NCBI GenBank assembly: GCA_038396585.1 | Contig: CP121691.1 | Span: forward strand, 1,860,001 to 1,924,000 | Origin: Vallitaleaceae bacterium 9-2 | Lineage (GTDB): Bacteria > Bacillota > Clostridia > Lachnospirales > Vallitaleaceae | Direction of reading: 5' to 3' | Length of the DNA stretch: 64,000 bases | Part shown: positions 35,850 through 44,663 of the stretch, piece by piece | How the letters are laid out: each line of letters opens with the position of its first letter | How positions within the stretch are numbered: position 1 is the stretch's first letter | Notes under the pieces: model-generated | Told to the model about the DNA's origin: nothing | Databases searched by the model: none | What the model saw: the letters and a program-made list of their open reading frames with translations, nothing else | Position numbers and translations under genes: made by a program

Positions 35850-37169
35850 TTATAAGTATAAGGATAAGAATACACCTGCAGCAACTGCAGAGCCTATAAC
35901 TCCTGCAACATTAGGGCCCATCGCATGCATAAGCAAGAAGTTCGAAGAATTTTCTTTTTGTCCTACTTTTTGCACAACACGCGCTGCCATTGGAACAGCA
36001 GATACACCGGCCGCACCAATCAATGGATTAATCTTTCCGCCAGATAATTTACACATAACCTTACCTAACAATACACCGGCCGCAGTCCCAAATGCAAAAG
36101 CCAAAAGACCTAAAATCAAGATAAAGAGCGTAGATGTGTTTAAAAAATCTGCAGCTCGAGTTGTTGCCCCAACTGTAATACCTAAGAAAATAGTAATCGT
36201 ATACATTAGTGGTCCAGAGGCTACTTCTGCTAATTTTTCCGTCACCCCAGATACCTTAATCAAGTTTCCAAACATTAACATTCCAATAAGTGCTGTTGTT
36301 GAAGGTAAAATCAAAATAACGAGCAACGTAACAATAATAGGAAAGAGTATTTTTTCAAGCTGTGATACCGGTCGTAATTGCTGCATTTTGATCATTCGCT
36401 CTTCCTTCGTTGTCAACGCACGCATGATCGGCGGTTGTATAATGGGAACCAAGGACATGTATGAATATGCAGCCACTGCAATAGGTGCCAGCAAATGTGG
36501 CGCTAGCTTAATCGCTGTATATATTGCTGTCGGTCCATCTGCACCTCCAATAATTGCAATGGATGCGGATTCGCCATTGTTAAATCCAAATGCCAACGCT
36601 CCAAAAAATGCTAAAAATATACCAAACTGCGCTGCTGCTCCTAATAAGAAGCTTTTAGGGTTTGCTAATAATGGCGCAAAATCTGTCATAACACCCACAC
36701 CCATAAAAATTAACGGTGGGAAAATTCCTAATTTATTTCCATAATAAATATAATACAATAGCCCACCAGGAATTTCTTTTGCGTGATCATAAAAATTCGC
36801 CCCGGTTTGGGATTCAAAGACAAGCGCAACTCGTGAAGCTACTTGTGTTAGACTTCCTTGAAATTCTTGGGTCACGCCCTCAAATGTCAATTGCGTAATA
36901 GGTCCATCCATAATCCCTGAAATAGGTAGATTAACTAAAAACATACCAAAAGCAATGGGCAATAAAAGTAATGGTTCAAATTCTTTTTTTATTGCTAAAT
37001 ACATAAGTATAAAAGCAATAATAATCATCAATAAGTTTCCAAGACTTCCGGAAAAAATATAGTTAAAATCAAACCCTCGATCCAAGTTCATATTTTGAAC
37101 AAACCAATTTATTCCTGAAGAATCTATAAACCTTCCAAAAGCCTCGGCGAGTCTTTCTAACATGTTCAT
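35850..37169 (-). CDS. oadB: Sodium-translocating decarboxylase beta subunit
   Basis: OadB/MmdB/GcdB is the membrane subunit that decarboxylates carboxybiotin and exports Na+. The 439-residue protein has about nine to eleven membrane segments. IGGADGPTAIYTAIKLAPHL carries the Asp of the ion path, and GAAGVSAVPMAARV is the second conserved half-helix. GGAGG lies eight bases before the ATG. It is the only clear ion pump in the operon and could serve both carboxyltransferases encoded beside it. Confidence 0.95.
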   Translation of the reverse strand: MNMLERLAEAFGRFIDSSGINWFVQNMNLDRGFDFNYIFSGSLGNLLMIIIAFILMYLAIKKEFEPLLLLPIAFGMFLVNLPISGIMDGPITQLTFEGVTQEFQGSLTQVASRVALVFESQTGANFYDHAKEIPGGLLYYIYYGNKLGIFPPLIFMGVGVMTDFAPLLANPKSFLLGAAAQFGIFLAFFGALAFGFNNGESASIAIIGGADGPTAIYTAIKLAPHLLAPIAVAAYSYMSLVPIIQPPIMRALTTKEERMIKMQQLRPVSQLEKILFPIIVTLLVILILPSTTALIGMLMFGNLIKVSGVTEKLAEVASGPLMYTITIFLGITVGATTRAADFLNTSTLFILILGLLAFAFGTAAGVLLGKVMCKLSGGKINPLIGAAGVSAVPMAARVVQKVGQKENSSNFLLMHAMGPNVAGVIGSAVAAGVFLSLYL

Positions 37170-37188
37170 GAATAAATCCTCCCTATGC

Positions 37189-37557
37189 TTAGTTTAGAGA
37201 AGCGATTAAATCTCCTGCTTCTACTGCTTGGCCTGATGTCACATTAATACTTGCAACTGTTCCTGCACTCGGTGCAACAATTTCATTTTCCATTTTCATT
37301 GCTTCGAGCACAGCAACAACATCGCCCTCATTAACTGCATCACCAACAGCAACTTTAACAGAAACGATTTTTCCTTGCATCGGAGCTTCTAAAAGGGTGT
37401 CTCCATTACCGGTAGATGGGCTTGCTTGAGCAACAGGGTTTGACGGCGCTACACTTTTTGTCGGTTGACTAACAGGAGCTATACTTGCTCCGCCGCTTAG
37501 TTCCTCAACATCCACCTCATATGTATTTCCATTTACTGTAACTTGAAATCTTCTCAT
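37189..37557 (-). CDS. Biotin carboxyl carrier protein of the Na+ decarboxylase
   Basis: The 122-residue protein has a short N-terminal strand domain, a Ser/Pro/Ala-rich flexible linker (residues 30-50), and a biotinyl domain with the attachment motif EAMKMENEI, Lys near residue 90. It would shuttle the carboxyl group from the carboxyltransferase to OadB. It is equivalent to MmdC/GcdC or transcarboxylase 1.3S. GGAGG precedes the ATG. Confidence 0.95.
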   Translation of the reverse strand: MRRFQVTVNGNTYEVDVEELSGGASIAPVSQPTKSVAPSNPVAQASPSTGNGDTLLEAPMQGKIVSVKVAVGDAVNEGDVVAVLEAMKMENEIVAPSAGTVASINVTSGQAVEAGDLIASLN

Positions 37558-37568
37558 GGTAGTTCCTC

Positions 37569-37919
37569 CTATCGACTATATTGATTTTTGGTCGTAATAC
37601 GTCTAAATGATTTTACATGCAACTGATCCGTTGTTGTCTCTAATGAAGCAGCTATAGCTGCAGTAATAACAGCAACAAGTACTTCCTCCTCGTGTTTATC
37701 GGTAACTTCATGAGGTTTTTTTTCGACAACGGCTGTAATTTTTGATTGTTCGTGGGGATGAACAATTTCTCCACGCTTAATGTATTTGAATAAGGTAATG
37801 ATTAAGGAGATAAGGATTAAAATAGCAAATACAGTAGCCATACCGCTAATAAGTGCGATAAGACCTTCTTGTAAACGCTCTGATGTTGATGTTAAAAAAA
37901 ATAAATTATTAAAAACCAT
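37569..37919 (-). CDS. OadG/MmdD-type small membrane subunit
   Basis: The 116-residue protein has one N-terminal membrane helix (GLIALISGMATVFAILILIS, near residues 19-38), a charged middle, and a short basic C-terminus. This matches the gamma/delta subunits that assemble the carboxyltransferase with the membrane pump. AVITAAIAASLE is typical of the family. Sequence conservation is low, so the call leans on operon position as well as topology. Confidence 0.85.
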   Translation of the reverse strand: MVFNNLFFLTSTSERLQEGLIALISGMATVFAILILISLIITLFKYIKRGEIVHPHEQSKITAVVEKKPHEVTDKHEEEVLVAVITAAIAASLETTTDQLHVKSFRRITTKNQYSR

Positions 37920-37935
37920 GCTATCCTCGCTTTCC

Positions 37936-39459
37936 TTATATCGTACTATGTTTTCGATCTATATGAGGTACCCGTTTAGTATATAGCATTTCTAGCGCTA
38001 CTATAACACGCTTGCGTGTTGCGGCCGGTTCAATAATATCATCAATATATCCTCGACTTGCCGCAGCATAAGGAGAAGATTGCATATGTTCAAACTCTTC
38101 TTGTTTTGCATTTTTTTCTGTGCTTGTAAGCATTCCTTCTGAAATCTCATCGTTAAACATAATACGAACTGCACTCTTTGCTTCCATCATGCCTACCTGG
38201 GCACTTGGCCATGCAAGTACAACATCAGCCCCTACATGCTTTGAATTAAAGCTTACATATGCCGATCCATATCCACGATATAATATCAGATTGATTTTAG
38301 GAACACTCGCATGAATAAATGCATGGGTCATTTTTGCTGCCATTTTTGCTAATCCTTGACTTTCATCAGCACCTTTTGTAGCAAATCCTACAATATCTGT
38401 TAATGTAACCAACGGAATATTAAATCCATCGCAAAAAGACACAAAGTTCGTTACTTTTGACAATCCTTGTGCACTTAGTCGACCATCACCATCTTGCGTT
38501 TGATTTCCAATAAACCCAATGGTCATTCCATTCATTTTTCCAAATGCAACGATCACTTCTGTTGCATAATTTTGTTTTACTTCAATAATATGATTGTGGT
38601 CACTAATAGAAAGGAGGGCTGCTCTGCAATCAACTCCTTGACTAGATACTATAGAATTAAGCTCAGGAGAAACCCGGTTCAAATCATCGGACACTTGTTC
38701 AAATGGCGCTTCTTCTGTATTGTTGGCCGGTAAGAATTCAACAAGTTGACGCATATCTTGAATTAAACCCTGTTCATCTTGGCAAATAAAATCAACTAAA
38801 CCTGAAACCTCTAAATTATATTGTGCAGAACCAAAAGCTGTCGTATCTTTTGTATCATCATAGGTATTTGGACTATTGACAAACAATTGACCATTTTTAT
38901 CCGTTATAAATGTAAAGTCACTTAATCCGGCAATGATCGCTGCTCCACCGCCACATGTTCCCACAACACCTGTTATTTGAGGAATGACGCCTGAAGCCAT
39001 GGATTGCTTCATATAGATTTGCCCAATAGCATCTAAAGCATCAGTAGATTCTTGTAGCCTTAAGCCAGCGCTATCTAGAAGTCCAATGATAGGCGCTCCC
39101 ATTTTTATAGCCAAATCATATAGTGTAACTATTTTTTTTGCGTGCATTTCGCCAATGGCACCACCGACTAATGTAGCATCTTGACTATATGCATAAACCA
39201 ATCGTCCATTAATGGTTCCGTAACCTGTAACTACGCCATCAGCAGGAACGGTTTTTACATTCAAATTAAAATCTGTTGCCCGTTGCTGTACAAATGCACC
39301 GACTTCAACGAAACTATTTTCATCAAAAAGCTGCTGCATACGTTCACGTGCAGTTTTTTTGTTCATTGCATGTAATTGATCAACCGCTTCTTGTCCGCCT
39401 TGAAGTTCGATGTGCTTTCTACGAGTATGTAAATCATTTAACTTCTCTTGGAAACTCAT
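37936..39459 (-). CDS. mmdA: Acyl-CoA carboxyltransferase subunit (MmdA/12S-like)
   Basis: This 507-residue protein belongs to the crotonase-fold carboxyltransferases acting on CoA esters: methylmalonyl-CoA decarboxylase alpha, transcarboxylase 12S and PCC beta. Both half-domains are present; GTCGGGAAIIAGLSDF and AKMTHAFIHASVPKINLILYRGYGSAYV contribute the oxyanion holes. Methylmalonyl-CoA is the likeliest substrate by length and operon, but other CoA esters are possible. GGAGGG precedes the ATG. It opens the five-gene operon behind the promoter at 39508-39536. Confidence 0.9.
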   Translation of the reverse strand: MSFQEKLNDLHTRRKHIELQGGQEAVDQLHAMNKKTARERMQQLFDENSFVEVGAFVQQRATDFNLNVKTVPADGVVTGYGTINGRLVYAYSQDATLVGGAIGEMHAKKIVTLYDLAIKMGAPIIGLLDSAGLRLQESTDALDAIGQIYMKQSMASGVIPQITGVVGTCGGGAAIIAGLSDFTFITDKNGQLFVNSPNTYDDTKDTTAFGSAQYNLEVSGLVDFICQDEQGLIQDMRQLVEFLPANNTEEAPFEQVSDDLNRVSPELNSIVSSQGVDCRAALLSISDHNHIIEVKQNYATEVIVAFGKMNGMTIGFIGNQTQDGDGRLSAQGLSKVTNFVSFCDGFNIPLVTLTDIVGFATKGADESQGLAKMAAKMTHAFIHASVPKINLILYRGYGSAYVSFNSKHVGADVVLAWPSAQVGMMEAKSAVRIMFNDEISEGMLTSTEKNAKQEEFEHMQSSPYAAASRGYIDDIIEPAATRKRVIVALEMLYTKRVPHIDRKHSTI

Positions 39460-39507
39460 ATTAACCCTCCATAGATTTATTTTAACAGTGCACTTTTCTC
39501 AAGCTTC

Positions 39508-39536
39508 ATTCTACATAAGAAACTAACAAAAATCAA
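39508..39536 (-). promoter_or_regulatory. Promoter of the Na+ decarboxylase operon
   Basis: The minus strand shows TTGATT (39531-39536), 17 bases, then TAGAAT (39508-39513), in the 98-base gap between cls and mmdA. The boxes differ from consensus at two and one positions. Confidence 0.6.
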
Positions 39537-39557
39537 GTTAACTGTTAATAGTTTTTG

Positions 39558-41093
39558 TTACATTAATGGTGCGAAGACACGTAAAAAATCCTGTGCCAAA
39601 CGCGACAAAACATTTCCTTTGTAATCATCCTCCTTAATTAACCTTGACTTATCAAGTGTTTTCATAAAATCATTATATATATCATGAATAGCAGAATTAT
39701 CAAAGAGCACTACGCCACATTCAAAGTGCAGGTATAGACTACGAAAATCTAGATTCGTTGTTCCAACCGTAGCAATGCTATTATCTGAGACAAACGTCTT
39801 TCCATGATTGAATCCATTCGTATATTCATATATTTTTACGCCAGCTTTAATAAGCTCACGATAATATGAACGTGTTGTTACATGTACAATCCACTTATCA
39901 TATTTATCCGGTGTAATAATGCGTACATCAATTCCGCTTTTTGCTGCAAGGCACAAAGCCGATACCATACTATCATCAATAATTAAATACGGAGTATTGA
40001 TATACACATATTCCTTTGCATTATTGATAATTTGTAAGTATACATGTTCTCCTACATTTTCATCATCTAACGGACTATCTGAATACGGTTGCACCAACCC
40101 ATCCGTCTCTATGTTGCATGGATCATATTTCCATGGATAAAACGCTTCATAATCTTCTTCAACATTCGAAGCCAAATACCACATCTCTAAAAAAATCAAC
40201 GTAAAACTCCATGCGCCATGTCCATCCAATTGAATAGCAGCATCTTTCCAATGTCCATACTTTTCAATATGATTGATATATTCATCTGCAAGATTTACGC
40301 CGCCGGTAAAGGCGACTTTTCCGTCAATTACTAAAATTTTTCTATGGTCCCGATTATTTTGTGTTGCTGATAAGATAGGATTAAACCGGTTAAACGCAAT
40401 GCACTTTATTCCAAAAGCTTCCAATTGTTCAGGGTAATCCTTAGGTAATAAAAAAAGACATCCGACATCATCATAGATTAATCGTACATCAATTCCTTGC
40501 GCCGCCTTTTCTTTAAGGATTTCTAATATACTATCCCACATCAGTCCAGACTCTATTATAAAATACTCTAAAAAAATGTATTTTTCTGCTTTTTTTAATT
40601 CAACGAGCATAGCCTTGAACTTAGCTTCTCCTGACGGAAGATATTGTGTCTTTGTATGATTGTATATCGGAAAACCTGCAAAATTTTGCAAATAATTTAC
40701 TTGCGGCAGATATTTTCTTTGAATAACATCTTTGGCCTTATATAAGTTTCCCGTAAGTAAGTATAAAGGTTCAGTAATATATTTATAATGATTAATACGT
40801 TTGTTATACTTCATCCGTGACATTTGGAATTTAAATAACACATAAAATAATCCTCCAAAAATCGGAAAAAGTAAAATCTGAAAAACCCAAGTCAGCTTAT
40901 AAGCACCTTTTGTGCGATTGGCAATGATTTTTACAGCTACAATAACACTCACCGTTGTCATTAAACCGTTAAATATCCATGAGTTTTTACTTCGATATAA
41001 CAATAGCACCACAATAACGGCTATTTGAAGAAGTAATAAAAAAGTAACTGCCACGCGACGCCTAAATAAAACTCTAAACCATTTTTTCTTCAT
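39558..41093 (-). CDS. cls: Cardiolipin synthase
   Basis: Cls joins phosphatidylglycerol molecules to make cardiolipin. The 511-residue membrane protein has two N-terminal membrane helices (residues 13-60), then two phospholipase D motifs: HRKILVIDGKVAFTGG and HGKTFVSDNSIATVGTTN. The start at 41093 follows GAGGTGG; codons further upstream lack a site. It has its own promoter-like sequence and stands between mnmM and mmdA without operon partners. Confidence 0.95.
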   Translation of the reverse strand: MKKKWFRVLFRRRVAVTFLLLLQIAVIVVLLLYRSKNSWIFNGLMTTVSVIVAVKIIANRTKGAYKLTWVFQILLFPIFGGLFYVLFKFQMSRMKYNKRINHYKYITEPLYLLTGNLYKAKDVIQRKYLPQVNYLQNFAGFPIYNHTKTQYLPSGEAKFKAMLVELKKAEKYIFLEYFIIESGLMWDSILEILKEKAAQGIDVRLIYDDVGCLFLLPKDYPEQLEAFGIKCIAFNRFNPILSATQNNRDHRKILVIDGKVAFTGGVNLADEYINHIEKYGHWKDAAIQLDGHGAWSFTLIFLEMWYLASNVEEDYEAFYPWKYDPCNIETDGLVQPYSDSPLDDENVGEHVYLQIINNAKEYVYINTPYLIIDDSMVSALCLAAKSGIDVRIITPDKYDKWIVHVTTRSYYRELIKAGVKIYEYTNGFNHGKTFVSDNSIATVGTTNLDFRSLYLHFECGVVLFDNSAIHDIYNDFMKTLDKSRLIKEDDYKGNVLSRLAQDFLRVFAPLM

Positions 41094-41111
41094 GCCAACC
41101 ACCTCGTAACT

Positions 41112-41139
41112 AGTATACACTAATCATCCAAAAATTCAA
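41112..41139 (-). promoter_or_regulatory. Putative cls promoter
   Basis: The minus strand shows TTGAAT (41134-41139), 16 bases, then TATACT (41112-41117), close upstream of the cls ribosome site. Confidence 0.55.
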
Positions 41140-41185
41140 ATGATTATTCAAATTCTTAAGAACATTTTACCAAGGCACTTTTGTA

Positions 41186-41839
41186 TTATAACTCATTGTC
41201 AGTTGTCTGACAACACCTTTTGTAAATTAAATATTGTTTCGGTGCTCTTTCACTACGATTGACATATTGCATTTTTAAAACTTCAAATTCTTTTGCCGGC
41301 AATTGTTGCAATAGTCGCTCAATTTCACAATCTTCATACGCCCCTTCTTCGTGTCCCGGATAGGTTACCAAAGAGATAACACCATGGGGCTTGATGAGCT
41401 GAAGACTTTTTTTGACTGCACGTAGTGAAGATTGCATTTGGGTAGTCACCTGTTTATCCGCACCGGGTAAATACCCAAAATTAAACATGATACAAGCAAT
41501 CCGATTGGCTTTGGCTGCACTTTTAATCTGCATAAAATCAATATTTTCATGGGATAGATGCATCAAGTAAATCCCCGAATGTACAACAAGCTGCTCATCG
41601 GCTATATCATCAACGATAATGACCGAGTGGTCAAGTTCTTCATGAATTCGCAAACAGGTCGCTTCTAACGCCTTTTTTTGAATATCAAAGCCAATAACGG
41701 TCCCTTGGGAGCCAACATGCTTTGCAAGAAAAAGGGTATCATTTCCATTGCCGCTTGTCCCATCAATGACTACATCTCCTTTATGTATATAAGGGGCGAG
41801 CATTTGATGGACACGGTCTGTAATACGAATGTCAAACAT
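41186..41839 (-). CDS. mnmM: MnmM/YtqB tRNA 2-thiouridine methyltransferase
   Basis: The 217-residue class I SAM methyltransferase matches Bacillus YtqB, assigned as MnmM, which methylates the 5-aminomethyl group of wobble 2-thiouridine in tRNA. The SAM motif is VIDGTSGNGNDTLFLA, and the family signature MFNFGYLPGADKQV is present near residue 125. The late YVNRSERAPKQYLIYKR is also conserved. AAGGAGG precedes the ATG. It ends the scpA-scpB-rluB-mnmM run. Function is inferred from the family. Confidence 0.88.
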   Translation of the reverse strand: MFDIRITDRVHQMLAPYIHKGDVVIDGTSGNGNDTLFLAKHVGSQGTVIGFDIQKKALEATCLRIHEELDHSVIIVDDIADEQLVVHSGIYLMHLSHENIDFMQIKSAAKANRIACIMFNFGYLPGADKQVTTQMQSSLRAVKKSLQLIKPHGVISLVTYPGHEEGAYEDCEIERLLQQLPAKEFEVLKMQYVNRSERAPKQYLIYKRCCQTTDNEL

Positions 41840-41848
41840 AAGTCCTCC

Positions 41849-42571
41849 TTATAAACCGGCTAGTTTCTTTATATATGCGACCTCATCGGCTGTTAATCTT
41901 CTGGATTTTCCAAGGCGCAATCCTTGCAAGGTCAATTCTCCAATAGCGATTCTCTTTAAGGTAACAACCTCGCATCCGATAAACTCGAACATATTACGTA
42001 CTTGTCGATTTTTCCCTTCACTGATAACGACTTCATATGTTCCGGTATTTTCTTCTTCATCTAACCGACGCAAACGAATTTCACAGGGAGCTATAGAATA
42101 AACACCAATATCGCCACCTTTTCTAAGTTGGCTTAACTTTTCTTTTGTCGGAATTGGTTTTACTTTGATCACATATTTTTTTGTAACTTCATGTTTAGGA
42201 TGTGTTAAGCGATATGTCACATCTCCATCATTGGTTAGCAAAAGAATCCCCGATGTATTTTGATCAAGTCGTCCAATCGGATACAAACGCTCCTGGTCCG
42301 GAACCAGATCCATAACTGTTTTTCTATTTTTTTCATCACTAACCGTACTGACATATCCACGAGGCTTGTTTAACATATAGTATGCATTTTCTTCCGTCAT
42401 GAAAATACGTTTCCCACGTACATGAACTGTATCTCTTTTTTCGTCAATCTTTACGCCCATTTCTTTGACCACATGTCCATTGACTTTGACTTTGCCTTCT
42501 TCAATTAATTTTTCGCTTTGTCGTCTTGACGCCACTCCGGCCATTGCCATAAATTTTTGTAATCGCATCAT
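41849..42571 (-). CDS. rluB: rRNA pseudouridine synthase RluB
   Basis: RluB-type enzymes form pseudouridine 2605 (E. coli numbering) in 23S rRNA. The 240-residue protein has an N-terminal S4 domain (RLQKFMAMAGVASRRQSEKLI) and a catalytic domain with GRLDQNTSGILLLTNDGD, the Asp being catalytic, and EGKNRQVRNMFE. Two consecutive ATG codons (42571 and 42568) overlap the scpB stop, so it is coupled to scpB, the standard Firmicute order. Confidence 0.94.
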   Translation of the reverse strand: MMRLQKFMAMAGVASRRQSEKLIEEGKVKVNGHVVKEMGVKIDEKRDTVHVRGKRIFMTEENAYYMLNKPRGYVSTVSDEKNRKTVMDLVPDQERLYPIGRLDQNTSGILLLTNDGDVTYRLTHPKHEVTKKYVIKVKPIPTKEKLSQLRKGGDIGVYSIAPCEIRLRRLDEEENTGTYEVVISEGKNRQVRNMFEFIGCEVVTLKRIAIGELTLQGLRLGKSRRLTADEVAYIKKLAGL

Positions 42572-43194
42572 TCTTCTTCACCTTCTTCGTCATTAAAACG
42601 ACTTTCTTTTTTCTGTTCATCAAGATGATCATGAAAACTCATCTGTAGCTCTTGTTCTACTTCACCACGTATTTTTTTTAGCTGCTGCTCATCAATATCC
42701 GGTAACTCTTCGACAGAAGCCAGTCCAAAACCACGTAAAAAAGCCTCCGTTGTTCCAAATAAAATCGGACGTCCCGGACTGTCCAAACGGCCCTTTTCTT
42801 CAATCAATCCATATTCGATGAGTTTATTAACCGCGTGGTCTGTTTTTACGCCGCGTATTTTTTCAATATGCATTTTTGTCAACGGTTGTTTGTATGCAAT
42901 AATTGACAGCGTCTCAATCAAAACTTCTGTCAATTCATGTTTGACAACCTTATTCGTTGCTTTTTTTATGTATTCATAATATTCTTTTTTTGTGCACAAC
43001 TGAAATGCACCTTCTAATTCAATCAAGCGAATCCCACGATGCTTATTTTGGTAAGCGTCCATCATTTGATGAAGAATTTTTTTTGTTGTTTCTTCATCCA
43101 ATTCAATCACCGTAGCAATTTTATCTAAAGAGACGGCTTCACCTAACGTAAATAAAATAGCTTCGATGATTGCTTCATATTCATATATTTCCAT
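42568..43194 (-). CDS. scpB: Segregation and condensation protein B
   Basis: ScpB binds ScpA and the SMC condensin to organise the chromosome. The 208-residue protein has two winged-helix domains: EAILFTLGEAVSLDKIA in the first, and TLSIIAYKQPLTKMHIEKIRGVKTDHAV with GRPILFGTTEAFLRGFGL in the second. The C-terminus is acidic. AAGGGAT precedes the ATG, 11 bases after scpA. Confidence 0.96.
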   Translation of the reverse strand: MEIYEYEAIIEAILFTLGEAVSLDKIATVIELDEETTKKILHQMMDAYQNKHRGIRLIELEGAFQLCTKKEYYEYIKKATNKVVKHELTEVLIETLSIIAYKQPLTKMHIEKIRGVKTDHAVNKLIEYGLIEEKGRLDSPGRPILFGTTEAFLRGFGLASVEELPDIDEQQLKKIRGEVEQELQMSFHDHLDEQKKESRFNDEEGEEE

Positions 43195-43205
43195 AACTAT
43201 CCCTT

Positions 43206-43946
43206 CTAGATAAATTCAATATCAATATCATGAAAAACATTAACTTGAACCACTTTAATCTTACTAACTTTCATGAGTTCAAGAACAGCCAAAAAAGTGG
43301 CAATTACTTCAGATTTTGTTATTTGTTGAGTAAGCAATTGACGAAAACTTAACTTTGGCATGAGCTTTTTCTTTTGTAAAATTTCTTCCATCTTATCATG
43401 TACTGTGAATGTTTCTTTTTTTATTGTTCCAAACTTGCTTCGAATGGGGTCAATCTTATTTTTATTTTTTTTGATGACCTCATTAAATATTTTATACATC
43501 ATAGAAAAATCTAAGCCTTCTAACAAGGCGTGCGGATCTGCTTTTGGAACAAAGCTACTGACTTCTTGTGGAATTGTCGGCACTTTAAAAAACACCTGTT
43601 GCGCTTCTATTTGTTTATCCTTAAGATGTTCTGCCATTAATTTGTATTTTTTATACTCAAGAAGCTGCTCCATAAGTTCTTGTCTTGGATCGATTTCTTC
43701 ATCATTTTCATCCTTTTTCTTTGGCAACAGCATTTTTGTCTTGATCTGAATAAGCGTAGCAGCCATTTCAATAAACTCGCTCATGGTTTCCATTTTGTTT
43801 TGTTCCATTGCTTCAATATAGGCAATATATTGATCTGTAATGATTGCAATAGGAATATCTGTAATAGAGACTTTGTTTTTATCGATTAGATGTAGCAGCA
43901 AATCGAGCGGACCCTCAAACGTCTCTAAACGAATTGATAATTTCAT
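43206..43946 (-). CDS. scpA: Segregation and condensation protein A (kleisin)
   Basis: ScpA is the kleisin that bridges SMC heads. The 246-residue protein starts with the family pattern TFEGPLDLLLHLIDKNKVSI and has EFIEMAATLIQIKTKMLLP. The C-terminal winged helix ends with VIATFLAVLELMKVSKIKVVQ. AGGTGTGAGGT precedes the ATG. It is preceded by a degenerate site-2 protease gene, and followed by scpB. Confidence 0.96.
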   Translation of the reverse strand: MKLSIRLETFEGPLDLLLHLIDKNKVSITDIPIAIITDQYIAYIEAMEQNKMETMSEFIEMAATLIQIKTKMLLPKKKDENDEEIDPRQELMEQLLEYKKYKLMAEHLKDKQIEAQQVFFKVPTIPQEVSSFVPKADPHALLEGLDFSMMYKIFNEVIKKNKNKIDPIRSKFGTIKKETFTVHDKMEEILQKKKLMPKLSFRQLLTQQITKSEVIATFLAVLELMKVSKIKVVQVNVFHDIDIEFI

Positions 43947-43959
43947 ACCTCACACCTAC

Positions 43960-44562
43960 TTATATTAATAATTTTTGAATAGGAAGAAATAGTGAATGCA
44001 CAAATGCATTTAATATGTTAAATGCAATAAGCAAAATAAAGACTGCATGAATAATACGTTCGTTTTGAATCATCTTAAAATAAAAGTTTGGATTAAGGGA
44101 ATAGATCATTTTAGTCATATCAAGAGGCGGAACCGGCAATAAATTCACAACAATTAATGCAAAGCTATACTGAATTAATCGAAAAACAAACGTTATCGCA
44201 TAGCTTCCTACCACCGTTGTCGTTGTCCCATAAAAACGTATAAAAATAGGAATAAGTGCTAAAATCAACAACACATTGGCAGCCATTCCAACTAACATCA
44301 AAAACACGAATCCTTTTTCCTTATCTTTAAACTGAACCGGATTAAATTCTCCTGGTTTTTGCCATCCTACACTTGTAAATACAAAAAGAATTAACCCTAT
44401 AGGATCAATGTATTTTAAGGCATTTACTTTTATATCTTTTCTTTTTCGATAAATAGGATGTAACATCGACAAAGAAAAATAATACTTTGACAATTCATGC
44501 ACAAGCATAACTATACTTGCAGCTATAATAGAAATAATAATATCAATCGTTAAATTTAACAT
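43960..44562 (-). CDS. Site-2 protease-like membrane protein with altered zinc motif
   Basis: This 200-residue protein has about five membrane segments and the layout of the compact M50 site-2 proteases that often precede scpA. The first motif, however, reads HELSK at residues 22-26 instead of HExxH, so the second zinc ligand is Lys. The second motif is NLLPVPPLDM (140-149), which keeps the Asp but not the usual following Gly. It may be a non-proteolytic homologue, although the remaining ligands leave room for doubt. The start at 44562 follows AGAGGTGA. Substrate and role are unknown. Confidence 0.82.
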   Translation of the reverse strand: MLNLTIDIIISIIAASIVMLVHELSKYYFSLSMLHPIYRKRKDIKVNALKYIDPIGLILFVFTSVGWQKPGEFNPVQFKDKEKGFVFLMLVGMAANVLLILALIPIFIRFYGTTTTVVGSYAITFVFRLIQYSFALIVVNLLPVPPLDMTKMIYSLNPNFYFKMIQNERIIHAVFILLIAFNILNAFVHSLFLPIQKLLI

Positions 44563-44588
44563 GCTGTCACCTCTTATTCTTATTGAAT

Positions 44589-44625
44589 ACGGCAAGTGAA
44601 TTAACACCTGCCGTTCTATATTATA
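44589..44625 (-). promoter_or_regulatory. Putative promoter -10 and 5' hairpin ahead of the scpAB operon
   Basis: On the minus strand TATAAT (44620-44625) has no good -35. It is followed by ACGGCAGGTG-TTAATT-CACTTGCCGT (44589-44614, one G-U pair), which would lie at the very 5' end of the mRNA. No U-run follows, so it is not a terminator. It may stabilise the mRNA. Confidence 0.45.
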
Positions 44626-44663
44626 ACACAGAATTCCTTGTTATACATATGAAATTATAAAAC

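Noticed and set aside
36136-36744. 202-residue plus-strand frame opposite oadB
   Set aside because: Antisense to a conserved membrane protein, with no ribosome site or domain.
41145-41165. Terminator after mnmM
   Set aside because: The AT-rich repeats here form no stable GC-containing stem followed by a U-run.
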